From Pleurotus ostreatus/Saccharomyces cerevisiae fusant (Eukaryota > Opisthokonta): DNA of 25,549 bases. A program made the translations under genes and the position numbers. Below, piece by piece: positions 1-11,023 of the stretch (positions are counted from its first letter, which is position 1; each line of letters starts with the position of its first letter). The stretch is taken from the NCBI GenBank assembly GCA_024196135.1, contig JAMQCK010000375.1:1-25549 (forward strand), given 5' to 3'. Below the pieces are notes generated by a model, which was not told the DNA's origin, searched no databases, and was given only the letters and a program-made list of their open reading frames with translations.

Positions 1-1450
1 GCCCCCGCCCCCACCTCCGCCCCCACAAAGTTCATCATGCCCGATCTCGTCTCGCACTGCACCTTCAAGCTGCGCATAAACAGGCACAGGAAGCAGATCA
101 CCAGCGAGACGAAGAAGTGGCTCTTCCAGGGCGATAACCTCGTTGGCAAGGCGCGCGACAAGTATCACGGCCTCAAGGCTGGCCTGTTGACCTCCATGTG
201 CTACCCCGACGCCGCGGCTCCGCAGCTGCGCGTCTGCAACGACTACCTCACCTACCTCTTCCACCTCGACAACCTATCCGATGACATGGACAACTACGGG
301 ACGACGACGACCGCCGACGTCGTGCTCAACTCGCTCTACCACCCGTACACGTACCGCTGCCCCGCACGCGTCGGGCGGATGACCCGCGAGTGCGTAATCC
401 TCCCGCCCGCGCGCTGTGAATCCCACTGACAATATGTGCGCTACTGCAGCTACTACAAGCGGATGCTGCCCACCGCGTCGGCCGGCTGCCAGCAGCGCTT
501 CATCGAGACGTTCGACTTCTTCTTCCAGAGCGTCACGCAGCAGGCGATAGACCGAAAGTCGGGCGTGATCCCCGACCTCGAGTCGTATGTAGCGCTGAGG
601 AGGGACACTTCTGGTGAGTGCGACTCGTGCCGGGGCTTGCGGAGCCGGTAATCTGACGAAAATATCTTGAAGGCTGCAAGCCCTGCTGGGCCCTCATCGA
701 GTACGCCAACAACCTTGACATCCCGGACGCGGTGATGGACCACCCGGTCCTTCGCGAGATGGGCGAGGCGGCGAATGACCTTGTCACCTGGTCGAATGTG
801 AGTCTGCCTCGCGGGCCGTGTACAACCATTTTGGCTTACAGTTCCCTCAGGACATCTTCTCCTACAATGTCGAACAGTCGAAGGGCGATACTCACAACAT
901 GATCCCAGTCGTCATGCATGAGCGCGGTCTCGACCTACAAGGCGCTGTCGACTTTGTCGGCGAGCTCTGCAAACAGGCTATCGACCGCTTCAACTACGCG
1001 CGCTCGTGCTTGCCTTCCTGGTCTCCCCAGATCGACCGCGACGTCGACGTGTACGCCGATGGCCTCGCCAACTGGATGGTCGGATCACTGCACTGGTCCT
1101 TCGAGACAGAGCGGTACTTCGGGAAGGATGGCCATACGGTCAAGGCGACGCGGGTGATCAACCTGCTCCCTCGACGCGCGTCAGCACCACCTGCGGAGTA
1201 CCCTGTTCTTCCCCCTGCAACGCGCAACGCGCGTGTTTCCCGTACGCCCATCCCATTCATCGCTGCTATACACGGTCCTGACGATTGTATAGCCCCTAAC
1301 AAGCGCCGTGCGCGTCGGAGTGCAACCGGTGCCAGTGCAAAGAAGCACTGCTCCATCGTCACTCTCTGCTCCCCCAAGTCTAACAGTAGACTTGGCGTTC
1401 CTGTCGTCTCTATGCTTTCTGAATCTCCCGGAGCAATGGACTCTACCTAG
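1..1450 (+). CDS. Sesquiterpene synthase (class I terpene cyclase), 5' partial
   Basis: Predicted to cyclise farnesyl diphosphate to a sesquiterpene with Mg2+ in the cytosol. Exons are <1-389, 450-613, 673-797 and 851-1450, with introns of 60, 59 and 53 nt. The frame is open to the left edge, so the true start is upstream; the ATG at 37 is probably internal. The Asp-rich metal motif reads DNLSDDMD (from base 268). The second metal motif NDIFSYNVE is created by joining 795-797 to 851-874 and is followed by KGD. The RY pair that senses pyrophosphate is at 1112-1117. These are hallmarks of agaricomycete sesquiterpene synthases; the wording resembles the 1,11-cyclising (protoilludene-type) clade, which is an inference. 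The last ~100 residues after RYF are basic, low in hydrophobics and unlike the family, so the 3' end is uncertain: an unannotated intron (candidate 1242-1292, with CTGAC) or an earlier stop is possible. Confidence 0.85.
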
Positions 1451-1909
1451 TTACTATCTGCTATCCCTGGGCATTAGAACGGAGTATTTATACTGGTCTG
1501 TCAATATCTCCCCCAAGCTACCGAAAGTACATATCCACACCATGTATCTACATGTACACACTCCTTCAGTGGCTCATAATGTTGTGGTTTTCGATAGTAA
1601 TCCAAGTCGAATTGGCTTGATTGTCTCTTGTGACCAGGAGGTGGCTGAGGCCAATACGATGGGTGTCAAGCGCCTTGAAGCCGTTGGTACCTCATCTGCA
1701 AGATCAGCAGTGGCTCTAGCATCGATGTACTCACGCTTTTAATAGCTGGATGTTCATTGTTTCCTGAAGCCGCGAAGTCGAACATTGCACCGGCAAACGC
1801 CGAAGACTCGCCGGAGATTCCGGGCCGAAGGCAGGCGCGATCGCAAAATTCTGGGCGCTTGTTCCCCTTCGCCTCCATCCCGCGAACGATTCCTTGAACC
1901 CCAGCTAAG
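1451..1909. other. Intergenic: terpene synthase 3' flank and PWP2 5' flank
   Basis: About 460 bases between two same-strand genes. It should hold the terpene synthase terminator and the PWP2 promoter. I see no TATA box close to the PWP2 start and no convincing extra gene. A +1 shifted frame stays open to 1742, but nothing in it is recognisable. Confidence 0.5.
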
Positions 1910-4861
1910 ATGAAGTCCAACTTCAAGGTGAGATATTTGAAAGCTGATATGGCTTTGACTGACTCTCAAGCAGTTTAGCAACATCTGTGGGACGGTGTAT
2001 CGGCAGGGGAACATCATCTTCACCGCGGACGGGAACAGCTTGCTGAGTCCTGTGGGCAACCGCGTGTCTGTGTTCGATCTTGTCAAGTGCGTGGTCTGTC
2101 TCTTGTATGTGCACATCAGCTAATATACTGACAGCAACAAGTCGTTCACGTTCCCCTTCGAAAATCGCAAGAACATCGCTACGCTGGCCTTGAGCCCCGA
2201 TGGGAATGTGCTCTTGAGCATAGACGATGGTGCGTCCTGGGCATCCTCCATCACATTTACTTTCTGAGCTATTGTAGATGGTCGCGCCCTGCTCGTCAAC
2301 TTCAAGCGGGGAGTCGTTCTTCATCACTTCAACTTCGGCAAGCCAGTCCACGACGCCAAATTCTCCCCGGACGGAAAGTACGTCGCACGATCCTTCTCCC
2401 GAATCCCTATCTCACCTCAAGCACAGATTCATTGCTGTCACACACGGCGCGCACATCAAAGTCTGGCATACCCCCAACTACCTGGCGCGCGAGTTCGCCC
2501 CCTTCAACCTCCATCGCACATACACGGGCCATCATGACGATGTTCTAAGCATCCAGTGGTCGCCCGACTCGAAGTCAGTGCACAATTATCTGCACTGTCC
2601 TCTTTCTCATGAATCGCAGATGCTTCATCACGACTTCGCGGGATATGACTGCCCGCCTGTTCACTTTGAACCCACTCGAGGGTTTCCGACCAAAAACCTT
2701 CGCCGGTCACCGAGATGCTGTCTTGGGCGCGTTCTTCTCGAAAGACGCAACGACGGTGAGCCCCCCCACGTACGTTGTCGATGGTGCTCGAGGTCTGACG
2801 TGTTCCAGATCTACACCGTCAGCCGCGACGGCGCCGTCTTCACCTGGAAAGAAAAGGGATCAGAGGACGATGACTCCGACGCCGAGCCACCCATCGCCTC
2901 AACATCCTCAGACCCCAACTACGTCGCCAATACTCGCTGGGGCGTTCACGAGCGCCACTACTTCAACCAACCCGGCACTAAAGTCGTTTGCGTCTCCTTC
3001 CACCCAGTCACCAGCCTCCTCATCGTGGGCTTCTCCACCGGCGTGTTTGGTCTATGGGAGATGCCCGCCTTCACCAACATTCAGACGCTTAGCGTGTCGC
3101 AGGAGAAGATATCATCTGTCGCGATCAATGCGACGGGCGAGTGGCTCGCGTTCGGCGCGAAGAAGCTCGGACAGCTGCTCGTCTGGGAGTGGCAGTCGGA
3201 GTCGTACGTGCTCAAGCAGCAGGGTCACTACTACGACATGAACACCCTTGCCTACGCGCCTGATGGTCAGACCGTCGCGACTGGCGGTGACGATGGCAAG
3301 GTCAAGATCTGGTCGACACATACCGGCTTCTGCTCGGTCACCTTCTCCGAGCACACCGCTCCCGTATCCGCCGTTGCCTTCGCGAAGCAGGGCTCTGTTC
3401 TGTTCACTGCTTCCCTCGACGGCACGGTCCGCGCCTTCGACCTCATCCGCTACCGCAACTTCCGCACCTTCACCTCCCCTTCGCCCGTCCAGTTTGCGAG
3501 CATCGCTGTCGACCCGTCTGGCGAGGTCGTCGCAGCAGGCTCTTCAGACTCCTTCGAGGTCTTCATGTGGTCCGTGCAGACTGGCCGTCTGCTAGACATC
3601 CTCACCGGTCATGAGGCACCTGTTTGTGCTCTCGACTTCGCTCCGTCTGGCGTCAACCAGCTTGCTAGCGGTTCGTGGGATCGCACCGTGCGCGTGTGGA
3701 ACGTCTTTGGCCGCTCGCATGCCGTTGAGCCCATCTCGCTCAGCTCGGATGTACTGGCCGTTGCTTATCGCCCTGATGGGCGCGAGCTTGCCGTCGCCAC
3801 CCTCGACGGCCAGATCACCCTCTTCGACGCAGACGGCAAGCAGACGAATGCGATCCAAGGGCGAACCGACATCGCAGGTGGCCGACGACAAGACGACCGC
3901 ATCACCGCCGCGAACAACGCATCCGGGAAGGCCTTCACCAGCCTCGCATACACCGCCGACGGCCGCTGCATCCTCGCCGGTGGCAACAGCAAATACGTCG
4001 TGCTCTACGACGTGCGCGAGGGCGGCGGCACCATGGTCAAGAAGTTCCAGATCTCGCAGAACCTCTCGCTCGATGGCACGGAGGAGTTCCTCGACAACCG
4101 CCGCGTGAACAGCGCGGGCATCAACGTCGACACGATCGACACGCGGGGCGACGAGAGTGATTTGGAGGACCGGATGGACACGACGCTGCCGGGCGCGACG
4201 CGCGGGGCGGGCGATATGTCAAAGCGGAAGTACAAGCAGGAGGCGCGGACGAAGTGCGTGCGCTTCTCGCCTACGGGGCGCGCGTGGGCGGCGGCGTCGA
4301 CGGAGGGCTTGCTCATTTACTCGCTCGACGATACCGTGATGTTCGACCCCTTCGATCTGTCCATCGACCTTACTCCACAGGCCGTTGCGGAGGTGCTCGC
4401 TGATCAGGAGTACCTCAAGGCCCTTGTCATGGCGTTCCGTCTTAACGAGAAGGCGATCATTCAGCGTGTCTACGAGGCCATCCCGCGAGAGGACATTCGC
4501 CTCATCGCGCGGCAAATCCCTGTGTTGTATGTACCGGCTTTGCTTCGCTTCATCGGCGAGCACTTCGAGCGGAGTCCGCATCTGGAGTTCGACCTGCTGT
4601 GGACGAACGCGCTGCTCATGACGCATGGACGCTATCTCAAGGACCACTCGAGCGAGTTCGCGAGTGTGTACCGCACGGTGCAGAAGTCACTCACGGATGT
4701 CGAGAGGACGCTGTCGAAGATGTGAGTACAAGTCATCCGTCTATCACGGAGCTAGTCTGACAGTTTCCAGGTGCGAGGAAAATATGTCTACCTTGTCGTT
4801 CTTGCACGACCAGGCCATGGTCAGAGAAGGTGGAGGCGATGTTGAGATGGCGATGGCATAG
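1910..4861 (+). CDS. PWP2: Periodic tryptophan protein 2 (Pwp2/Utp1), SSU processome subunit
   Basis: WD40 protein of the UTP-B subcomplex, which binds nascent pre-rRNA with U3 snoRNP in the nucleolus and is needed for 18S rRNA maturation. Exons: 1910-1927, 1974-2086, 2135-2229, 2278-2377, 2427-2573, 2620-2755, 2809-4721, 4771-4861. All seven introns are 46-53 nt and the joined frame gives 870 residues. The N-terminus MKSNFKFSN followed by GTVYRQGN is nearly the yeast Pwp2 start, which fixes the 18-nt first exon. WD40 repeats fill residues ~10-690, with the diagnostic runs GEWLAFGAKKLGQLLVWEWQ and FDLIRYRNFRTF. An acidic insert (EDDDSDAEP) lies near residue 225. The Utp12 domain occupies ~724-860. 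At 870 residues it is shorter than the ~920 of yeast and human because the acidic C-terminal tail is reduced. Identity is near certain. Confidence 0.97.
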
Positions 4862-5334
4862 CACTGGCATTGTACTTAATCTAGCTTTGCACCACAAGGT
4901 CTTGCCCTACCCTTCTCCATCGAAGTCGACAAGTGTGTACGGTGTTCTTCAACAATAATTCTCAATGAACTATAGGTCACGCGCACCACACTTGCGCGCC
5001 AGAGTCCAGTGCGTGAGCCTAGCGTACGATCTCAGAGGTGATTCCTGGGAATTTTTCAGTCGTCTTTGCGCATCGATCCGAGTCTGCCTCATCCCCGCCA
5101 AAGTGATCCGCAATCCCCCAGATTGCATTGCAGGAGACATAACCGGCCATCGCACTACGTATGTTGATAAGTTAAGTACAAGTCCGTCTTGTGAATCGTC
5201 TACTCTATAAGCGAGCGCTAATTCGTGGCAACGTGAAAGTCCGAGGATAGGTAGGTGGTGATGATGATGGGAACTCGGCAACAGATGAAGTGCGTAAGAG
5301 AAATCGGCAAGAAATGCAGAAATAAGAAAACAGC
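4862..5334. other. Intergenic between convergent genes (3' flanks)
   Basis: About 470 bases separate the PWP2 stop from the stop of the RTA1-like gene on the other strand, so both 3' UTRs must lie here. Open frames on either strand are short and unlike known proteins. Nothing further is visible. Confidence 0.5.
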
Positions 5335-6529
5335 TCAAGCGACGTTGACGTTGACCGTGCTGTAGTCGTATGGCTTGTCCTGGATCATCGGGGCCGGATC
5401 GCGCAGGAGCCAGCCCGGGTGGAGGACGTTGAGGGTGAACATGACGATGACGACCATGGCGGCGTCGAAGATGTCTGAAGAACACATTAGTCGCCATTCG
5501 ACCGACATCGAGCGAGGCAATCAACTCACTGAACCAGATCTCCGTGGTAATGATCGTGCCGTTCCACCCATCAGAGAGCTCGATGAGGCGGTAGACGGCA
5601 CGGATGACGAGCAGCACGGTCGTGATGCCCAGGCAGACGATGGTGAGCTTGAGCGGGGTCGTGAGGGCGCCGCGCGGCGGGGTGAGCGTGGACGCGGACT
5701 CGGCGGGGGTGACGCGCTTCGCGTGCGGGCGGTCGTTGAAGTAGCGCCAGAGGAACTCGAAGGCGAAGAGGGTGAAGAAGATGATGACGGCGAGCTGGAA
5801 GGAGATACCGCCGAGCATGATGCGGCCGCCCTGGGGAGAGGTGAGCGATGGTGAGGTGAGTAGGAGGCAGTGAGCGACGTACGTTGTCAGCACCCTCATG
5901 ATCGTCGGCGGACGCGGCCATGCCACCACCGGCTCCCTGCACGACAAGAGAGATGACGTCCTGGAGGCTCATCAGTCGACGACTCAAACGTTCAGCGCAA
6001 GAAGCAACGCACGGAAGAGCAGAAAATAATAGTATACCACCGCGGGCTCAACCGGCTGTACGAGGGACCCAAGCGGCGAACGAGGCGTCCCATCATGACG
6101 AAGTTGGCAGCCAGCAGAGGCGTGGGCGCGATGATAGTCGTGACGATTCTGCGGCCATTGATTAGCAAGTCATAGCATGGTGAAGCAATAGAAACGTACT
6201 GAATCATGTAGGGATCGTCCGCGAGGATGTTCTGATTGCTCCAAAACCTTCCCGCCCAGCCGAGGCACTCGAGGCCACCACAAAGCACGACGGTCGCGAA
6301 GAGCCACCATTGGCGGTACCAGATTGTTTGGAAGAAGTGGGCCGCTGGAGGGGGATGTGAGTAGGTGGCAGAGGGTGGATGACGGGTCAAGCGTACCAGT
6401 GGTGAGACCGAAGAGGACGAGATAGAGGATACATATCCACTCGGTGGGGACGTAGCCGTACGACGACAGCTCATTGATTTGCTCGGGCGTCAGGTCGGAG
6501 AGGGTGATGTTCGCGTATTCGTCGGACAT
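5335..6529 (-). CDS. RTA1-like integral membrane protein
   Basis: Member of the fungal RTA1/lipid-translocating exporter family: seven-helix membrane proteins linked in yeast to resistance to membrane-active compounds and to sphingoid-base export. Transport activity here is inferred. Exons in transcript order: 6529-6397, 6344-6200, 6148-6013, 5960-5883, 5830-5530, 5474-5335; introns 51-55 nt; 310 residues. Family signposts in order: YVPTEWICILYLVLFGL (helix 1), RYRQ-like IWYRQWW, GLECLGWAGRFWSNQN, YMIQ then IIAPTPLLAANFVMMGRL, DVISLVVQGAGGGMA, and NVLHPGWLL after helix 7. The exon joins restore MIQ-IV, SS-DVIS and WFN-IFD, each expected in the family. The gene is convergent with PWP2. Substrate is unknown. 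Confidence 0.93.
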
Positions 6530-7655
6530 GATTCAAATCGACACGGACGAGAAAAGATAAAACACGATAGACAAGGCGGGAAGGGTAGGATGCGATGGGA
6601 GGTGGGAGGTGGGGGAAGAGGGGAGCGGATGAGCTTTCAGTTCACTTATCCCACCTTATATACCATCTAGCAGGCTGTCCTACACGCAGCGCACTCGCCG
6701 GACCTCCGGGAAGGGGTTGTCGCAGGTCTTTGTGCCACATCGGGCCCGCCCGCGCTGCCGACCCACTCATGTCAGCAATTGCCATTCTTCTGTCTGGCTT
6801 CCACTCAACCCTCCCACCTCGCGTTACTGACTTCGGCACTGCATCAATATGGCATCAGAGGATTGGCGGTGTCGGCGCCCCTTGCTGACAGGCCAAAACA
6901 CGTTGAAGGAGGGCCTCGCGAGGGCCACAATGGGTAGTTCGACCATGGAAAGTGCCGCACTACCGTTTACGGGAAGCATTCAAAGACATGGTTCTGCGCA
7001 ACGCGTTCTCAGTGACAGTAAGCGGTGCGCGGCCTGCTCGTACCTCAGGTCCGCAGGCAAGACCCTACTAGCGAGGTAGTCGAACATATAAGGATCGATG
7101 AGGTCTCCAGTCTACAGCTGCCCTTCTGGGAGATGGCGAGGCCCATCATGTTTGCCTCCGTCTTTCATTCCGCGGCTGAACTCGAGTTGGGGACATCCGA
7201 TACGCGTCTCCCCTGAGGCTGAGGCGCGAGGCGCGACGAGGACATCCCCCGATCGTCCGACGGGTCGCGTAGCAAGCAGGACAGCCTCTTTGACGGAATA
7301 CGCTGAGGGTGATCCTGACGAAACGCCTGTCCGGGGTGTCGGGGATCAAGAGATAGTGATAAGATAAGTCGCTTGGGTATTGAATTCTAGCCAGGCTATG
7401 ATCTTTTGAGGACTTTGATTACCGGCGACTTCACCTGCACTTGCTCGTAAGTAAAATACCGATCTCCCCCGCCCTTCAGAGCTACAGCCTCGCCCGCAGA
7501 GTTGGTTATGATCGGCAAGAGTATACCGTGGTTTACGACATGAACGCGTCCGAAGAAAGCGCGACAGAGACTGGAGGGGAATTCGCCAATGGCCATTGAG
7601 ATGGTAGACGTAGTGTACAAGGTTGTGAGGACATGAAAAGCGATGGAGACCTCCG
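6530..7655. other. Intergenic: RTA1-like promoter and SDHAF2 3' flank
   Basis: About 1.1 kb between two minus-strand genes. The left part holds a GA-rich stretch (6570-6630) and the TATA box at 6655-6662. The right part is the SDHAF2 3' UTR and terminator zone. Several open frames of 60-110 codons exist on both strands, but none has a signal peptide, family motif or believable splice partner. Confidence 0.45.
6655..6662 (-). promoter_or_regulatory. TATA box of the RTA1-like gene
   Basis: On the minus strand the sequence reads TATATAAG, about 126-133 bases upstream of the RTA1-like ATG at 6529. It implies a 5' UTR near 100 nt. Position and match are reasonable, but transcription is not shown. 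Confidence 0.5.
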
Positions 7656-8187
7656 CTACAGCGAAGGCATTCTGCGGACGACCTTGCCCTCGTTCTTCGC
7701 ATGTATTGCCAGCTTCTTCAGAAGCGGCGACTCCTGCCAGCGCTCGGGCGGCGTCCGCTTGCCGGTTGCCCAGTAGTATATATCCCAGTCTGGTTCGTCC
7801 AGCAGCTGCGCAATCCTTCAGTACGACCTCTCCCCTGATGGGTGTCTGACAACGCACCTTGTCATACTCGCGCATCTCATCCTCAGTCATCGTAGCCAGG
7901 TTATCACGCGCAAACGTGCTGAGGAGCAAGTCGCTCTCCAGGGTTCCCCGCTTCCGCGACTGGTACACGAGCCGTGCGCGCATCTTCTCTACGCTCTCCC
8001 CCGTGCGCTCGAGGGGCTTCGGGGGCGGGACGTCCGTGGGGGTCCGGGTTTTCTCGAGATGCTCGGGAGTATGAGGAAGCGGCCAGGGGTCCGCGCGCCT
8101 GGGTGCAGAGCATGCTATGGTGCGCGCTGCGAGGGGGCGAGAAGCAATGAGGCGCGAGCGAGCCTGGCGAGCGACGGTGGCCAGCAT
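7656..8187 (-). CDS. SDHAF2: Succinate dehydrogenase assembly factor 2 (Sdh5/SDHAF2)
   Basis: Small mitochondrial matrix protein that promotes covalent FAD attachment to the flavoprotein subunit of complex II. Two exons, 8187-7858 and 7805-7656, separated by a 52-nt intron, give 159 residues. Residues 1-~32 are rich in Arg and Ala without acids ([18 protein letters not shown]), a typical presequence; this is why I start at 8187 although the frame is open further upstream. The conserved core is [12 protein letters not shown] (69-81), [31 protein letters not shown] across the splice junction, then PPERW and a charged end. The unspliced frame read past 7857 loses this homology, confirming the intron. 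It is divergently arranged with the questin oxidase-like gene. Confidence 0.95.
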
Positions 8188-8828
8188 GGTGGGAGTTGGC
8201 AAGCGGTGGCTGGTGATTGGCGCCCGGGCGGAACGCTGACGCACCGAGACCGGGACCGGGCCGTCGTCCCGGTCATCTGCGTCGTCCTTCCTCCCGTCAT
8301 CTTGGTCTCTCACTGGCTGCCTGCAAGGGTGTACTTCCCTGATCGAATTATGGAAATACTTGAGCTTGAGGAAACCTGAATGTCAATACTCGGCAATATC
8401 TGGCTTCAGTACGAAGGGAAGGAGTGCAAGCACTGCAAGAGTGGCTCTTACAATGCAACAGTATCCTTATTCCCTGGTCCTTGACCAACCGCGGAGAGCA
8501 CTTCCGAGCACTATATGCTCTCCTCACCAGCTTTCTGTCATAAATTCCACCTTTCGCCCTGATTTTTGCCCCCAACAACAGATCGAACCATACCCGTGCT
8601 TCTCGAGAGGTCACGACCATGTGGCACGCGCCATGCTGACTCCAAGGTCTTCACCAACTCCCCATACTCTCGTTGACGCCGAGAGAATGCCGCCATACAC
8701 GTCAGTGATGAAGCTCTGGCAGCACGCATTCTGGCGAACCGACGAACCGAGATATCAGGGCGACATTTTCTGATTTATAAACGTGGTGGGTGAGCAGCGA
8801 ATTCCTCGTACTCTGCCTCATCTGCTCA
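8188..8828. promoter_or_regulatory. Divergent promoter region between SDHAF2 and the questin oxidase-like gene
   Basis: About 640 bases between two start codons on opposite strands, so both promoters lie here. A TATA box for the right-hand gene is visible at 8774-8781. No clear TATA box is seen for SDHAF2. A 137-codon open frame at 8360-8773 (+) shows no family features and is probably chance. Confidence 0.6.
8774..8781 (+). promoter_or_regulatory. TATA box of the questin oxidase-like gene
   Basis: TTTATAAA lies 48 bases upstream of the ATG at 8829. With a usual offset of about 30 bases, transcription would start near 8805, downstream of the in-frame ATG at 8790. This argues for 8829 as the translation start. 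Confidence 0.6.
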
Positions 8829-10486
8829 ATGTCTACTATCGATATCCAGGCTCGCACGACCTCGCCCTTGCGCAAGGGTCTTGTCAACTTGCCTGGGGCG
8901 ACTCCGCAAGCTGCTGCTCTTACTCAGAGGCTGCTGCAACAAGACTTCGTGAAGCATCATTGCTTCTTCAACGAACAGGGTTTCCATAATCACCTTCCGC
9001 ACCAGTGAGCATGTCTTTGAGCTTCAGCTGGCTGGATCTGACGAACTCACATAGCCTTCTCTCCGTGCTCGACCTGGGCGGCTCTGCGCACCTGCTCCAG
9101 AGCATTTACGACGCCGAAGCTGCAGCGCAGCGTCCAGCAACTCTTGGCAAGCAAGTCGACGAAGTCCCCAATATCACGAACGAGAACTGGACCGCTTACC
9201 TGGGCAAGGAGATGTACGTTGCCTTCTTGCACATGCGGCCAAAAAAAACTGACATATACCCAGTGCGTACGCCGGCTATCTGCAGTTCTTTGGTGACCAG
9301 ATCGTCGAACATGGTGCTGAGACCACAGTTGAGCGCTTTGTCTTCTCGCCTGAGGCAAATGGCAACGGATCTATCATGCTCGCACGGCTGGGAAGCGCAG
9401 TGTGGGTCCTCGAGCCTTTTCCTGGTTACAAGTTGCTGATTCAATTTGCAGTTTCCACCCTTGGATCCAGCTCGCCGTATGTCCCTTTAGCATAGGCTAT
9501 CATTTACGCGCTGACCCCGAGCATAGCTCGGTCTCGAGTTCAATCAAGATTTCCTCGTCGCTGCTGGGCTTTCGCTCACGGCGATGACCGAGCCAGTCTT
9601 CCCCGATCTTTTGGCCGACACACTCTCTGGCCTTGCAAGCGTGACGTACACAACCAACAAGTCTCCGACCCTCCACGAGCTCTTTGAGGACGTTTACGCC
9701 TCTGACGCCCTCGAGCCCGGCCCTTACGATCCCGAAGTCATCTTCGGCCACCACGCCCAGAAATTCCGCTCTCATGCCGAGGCACTTGCAACGGTACTCG
9801 AGATCTCCAAGCGTTGGACCTTCCCACCCACGGACGATGCCCCTGCCTTCACCGCCGCGCTCGAGCAGAGGCGCAAGGAAGCCATCGTAGAGGCAACGCT
9901 CTTCCTTGGTGCTACGGGCCTCAGGCACGACGACCGTGGCGCCCCGCCCCGCGTCGACTTCTTCCTCATGCACGTCCTCACGAGCTCGATGTTTATGCAG
10001 ACGCTGTTTGACGTCGCGCGCAAGCCGGAGTACCAGGCGCGCCTGCTGCAGGTGTATATTCGGTCGACGATCATGACGGTGCTCGCGCGGGGTCGGCCTA
10101 AGCCTGATGTGGACGCCCTGTACAAGCACCCTGTGGCCCTCGCAGACGAGGCGCGCGATGCCATCGGTACGCCCGCGACCGGCGACGCGCAAAAGATCGG
10201 AGGGCACCCCGCGCGTCTAATCAACGCCTGGTCTTCCATTACCGACAGCGCGTGCCACCACTCCGAGTCGCACGTAGCCAAGGCCGCGCGCGCTCTGCTC
10301 TACGCGGCAAAGCTATACGAGACGGAGGAAGATCTGGGCGTCGTGCCAGGCGTAGACGGGACCGTATTCTTGAGGGCGGCGACGGTGCTTATTGACGGAT
10401 TGGGCTGGGTGAGCAAGGGCGAGAAGGAGCTTTGGTGGGACTTGAGTGCGGTAGGATGGGAGGAGGCGTGGGCGCCGCGGGATTAA
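8829..10486 (+). CDS. Questin oxidase-like protein (DUF4243, AflY/HypA type)
   Basis: Relative of questin oxidase and AflY, oxidoreductases that carry out Baeyer-Villiger-type ring opening in anthraquinone and aflatoxin pathways; many basidiomycete members are uncharacterised. Exons: 8829-9004, 9055-9213, 9264-9401, 9452-9476 and 9527-10486; 485 residues. All four introns are exactly 50 nt, and exon 4 is a 25-nt micro-exon. Family signatures are FNEQGFHNHLPHHLL near residue 50 (restored by the first splice), DLGG and IYD, the run KEIAYAGYLQFFGD across the second splice, FHPWIQLALGLEFNQD across the micro-exon, and HVLTSSMF in the C-terminal half. The substrate cannot be read from sequence. No polyketide synthase is in view, so a role in a pigment pathway would be speculation. 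Confidence 0.9.
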
Positions 10487-10489
10487 GAT

Positions 10490-10555
10490 GGTACCCTACA
10501 TACTACAGTTCGGTACCTTACATACTACAAATCGGTACAGTACTTACATGCTGCA
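10490..10555 (+). repeat. 22-bp direct repeat just after the questin oxidase-like stop codon
   Basis: GGTACCCTACATACTACA at 10490-10507 and GGTACCTTACATACTACA at 10512-10529 differ at one base. A third, weaker copy starts with GGTAC at 10534. The spacing is 22 bases, and the first two copies carry the GGTACC palindrome. It begins 4 bases after the stop codon and is probably in the 3' UTR. Confidence 0.8.
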
Positions 10556-11015
10556 GGCCCACTTGTGGGTGATTGTGGACCCACATTCGGCAAACGGGCC
10601 GGGAACCGTAAGAATGAAATGCCCTCGCACCGGCGGATTCCGCTTTGCTTCCTGCGCTCGTCTGCTGTCCCGAGTTCGTTCAAACTAATTACACCCGATC
10701 CGTCGCGCCGTCCTACAACGGAATATCCGTATCTATTGTCTTCCCAGAGAAGACCATGTCACAATTGCAGGCCTTCTTTGGACCGCCCGATCCTTGTCCG
10801 CCGGCGCCTACTATCACCAATTATGCCCTGCTTCCATCTCATCAGATACAGCGGTCCGTCGCATTCATGCGTCCTTTCATTGTCCAGCATCCGCTTGTAC
10901 TCGCGGAACCGGGCCCGTGTTCGCCGCATCTGCCTTCCATCGGGCGGCCCCACAAGGCGCGCCCACACAAAAAGACAATAAGGTGCAGTGGCCATTCTCA
11001 CGCCGGCGCGGACAA

Positions 11016-11023
11016 CATATAAG
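11016..11023 (+). promoter_or_regulatory. Possible TATA box of the 7-TM gene
   Basis: CATATAAG lies about 157 bases upstream of the ATG at 11180. A second similar box (CTATAAGG) follows 20 bases later. The long leader makes the assignment tentative. Confidence 0.4.

Noticed and set aside
4970..5947. Long minus-strand frame of 325 codons
   Set aside because: Its right part is exon 5 of the RTA1-like gene; the rest reads through an intron and the 3' flank in a frame without family similarity.
7396..8313. One-exon 305-codon version of the SDHAF2 gene
   Set aside because: Reading through the 52-nt intron destroys the conserved [13 protein letters not shown] segment, and the upstream extension precedes a clear mitochondrial presequence.
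1..10486. One terpenoid or polyketide biosynthetic cluster joining the terpene synthase and the questin oxidase-like gene
   Set aside because: Two housekeeping genes (PWP2, SDHAF2) lie between them and no P450, PKS, transporter or pathway regulator is visible.
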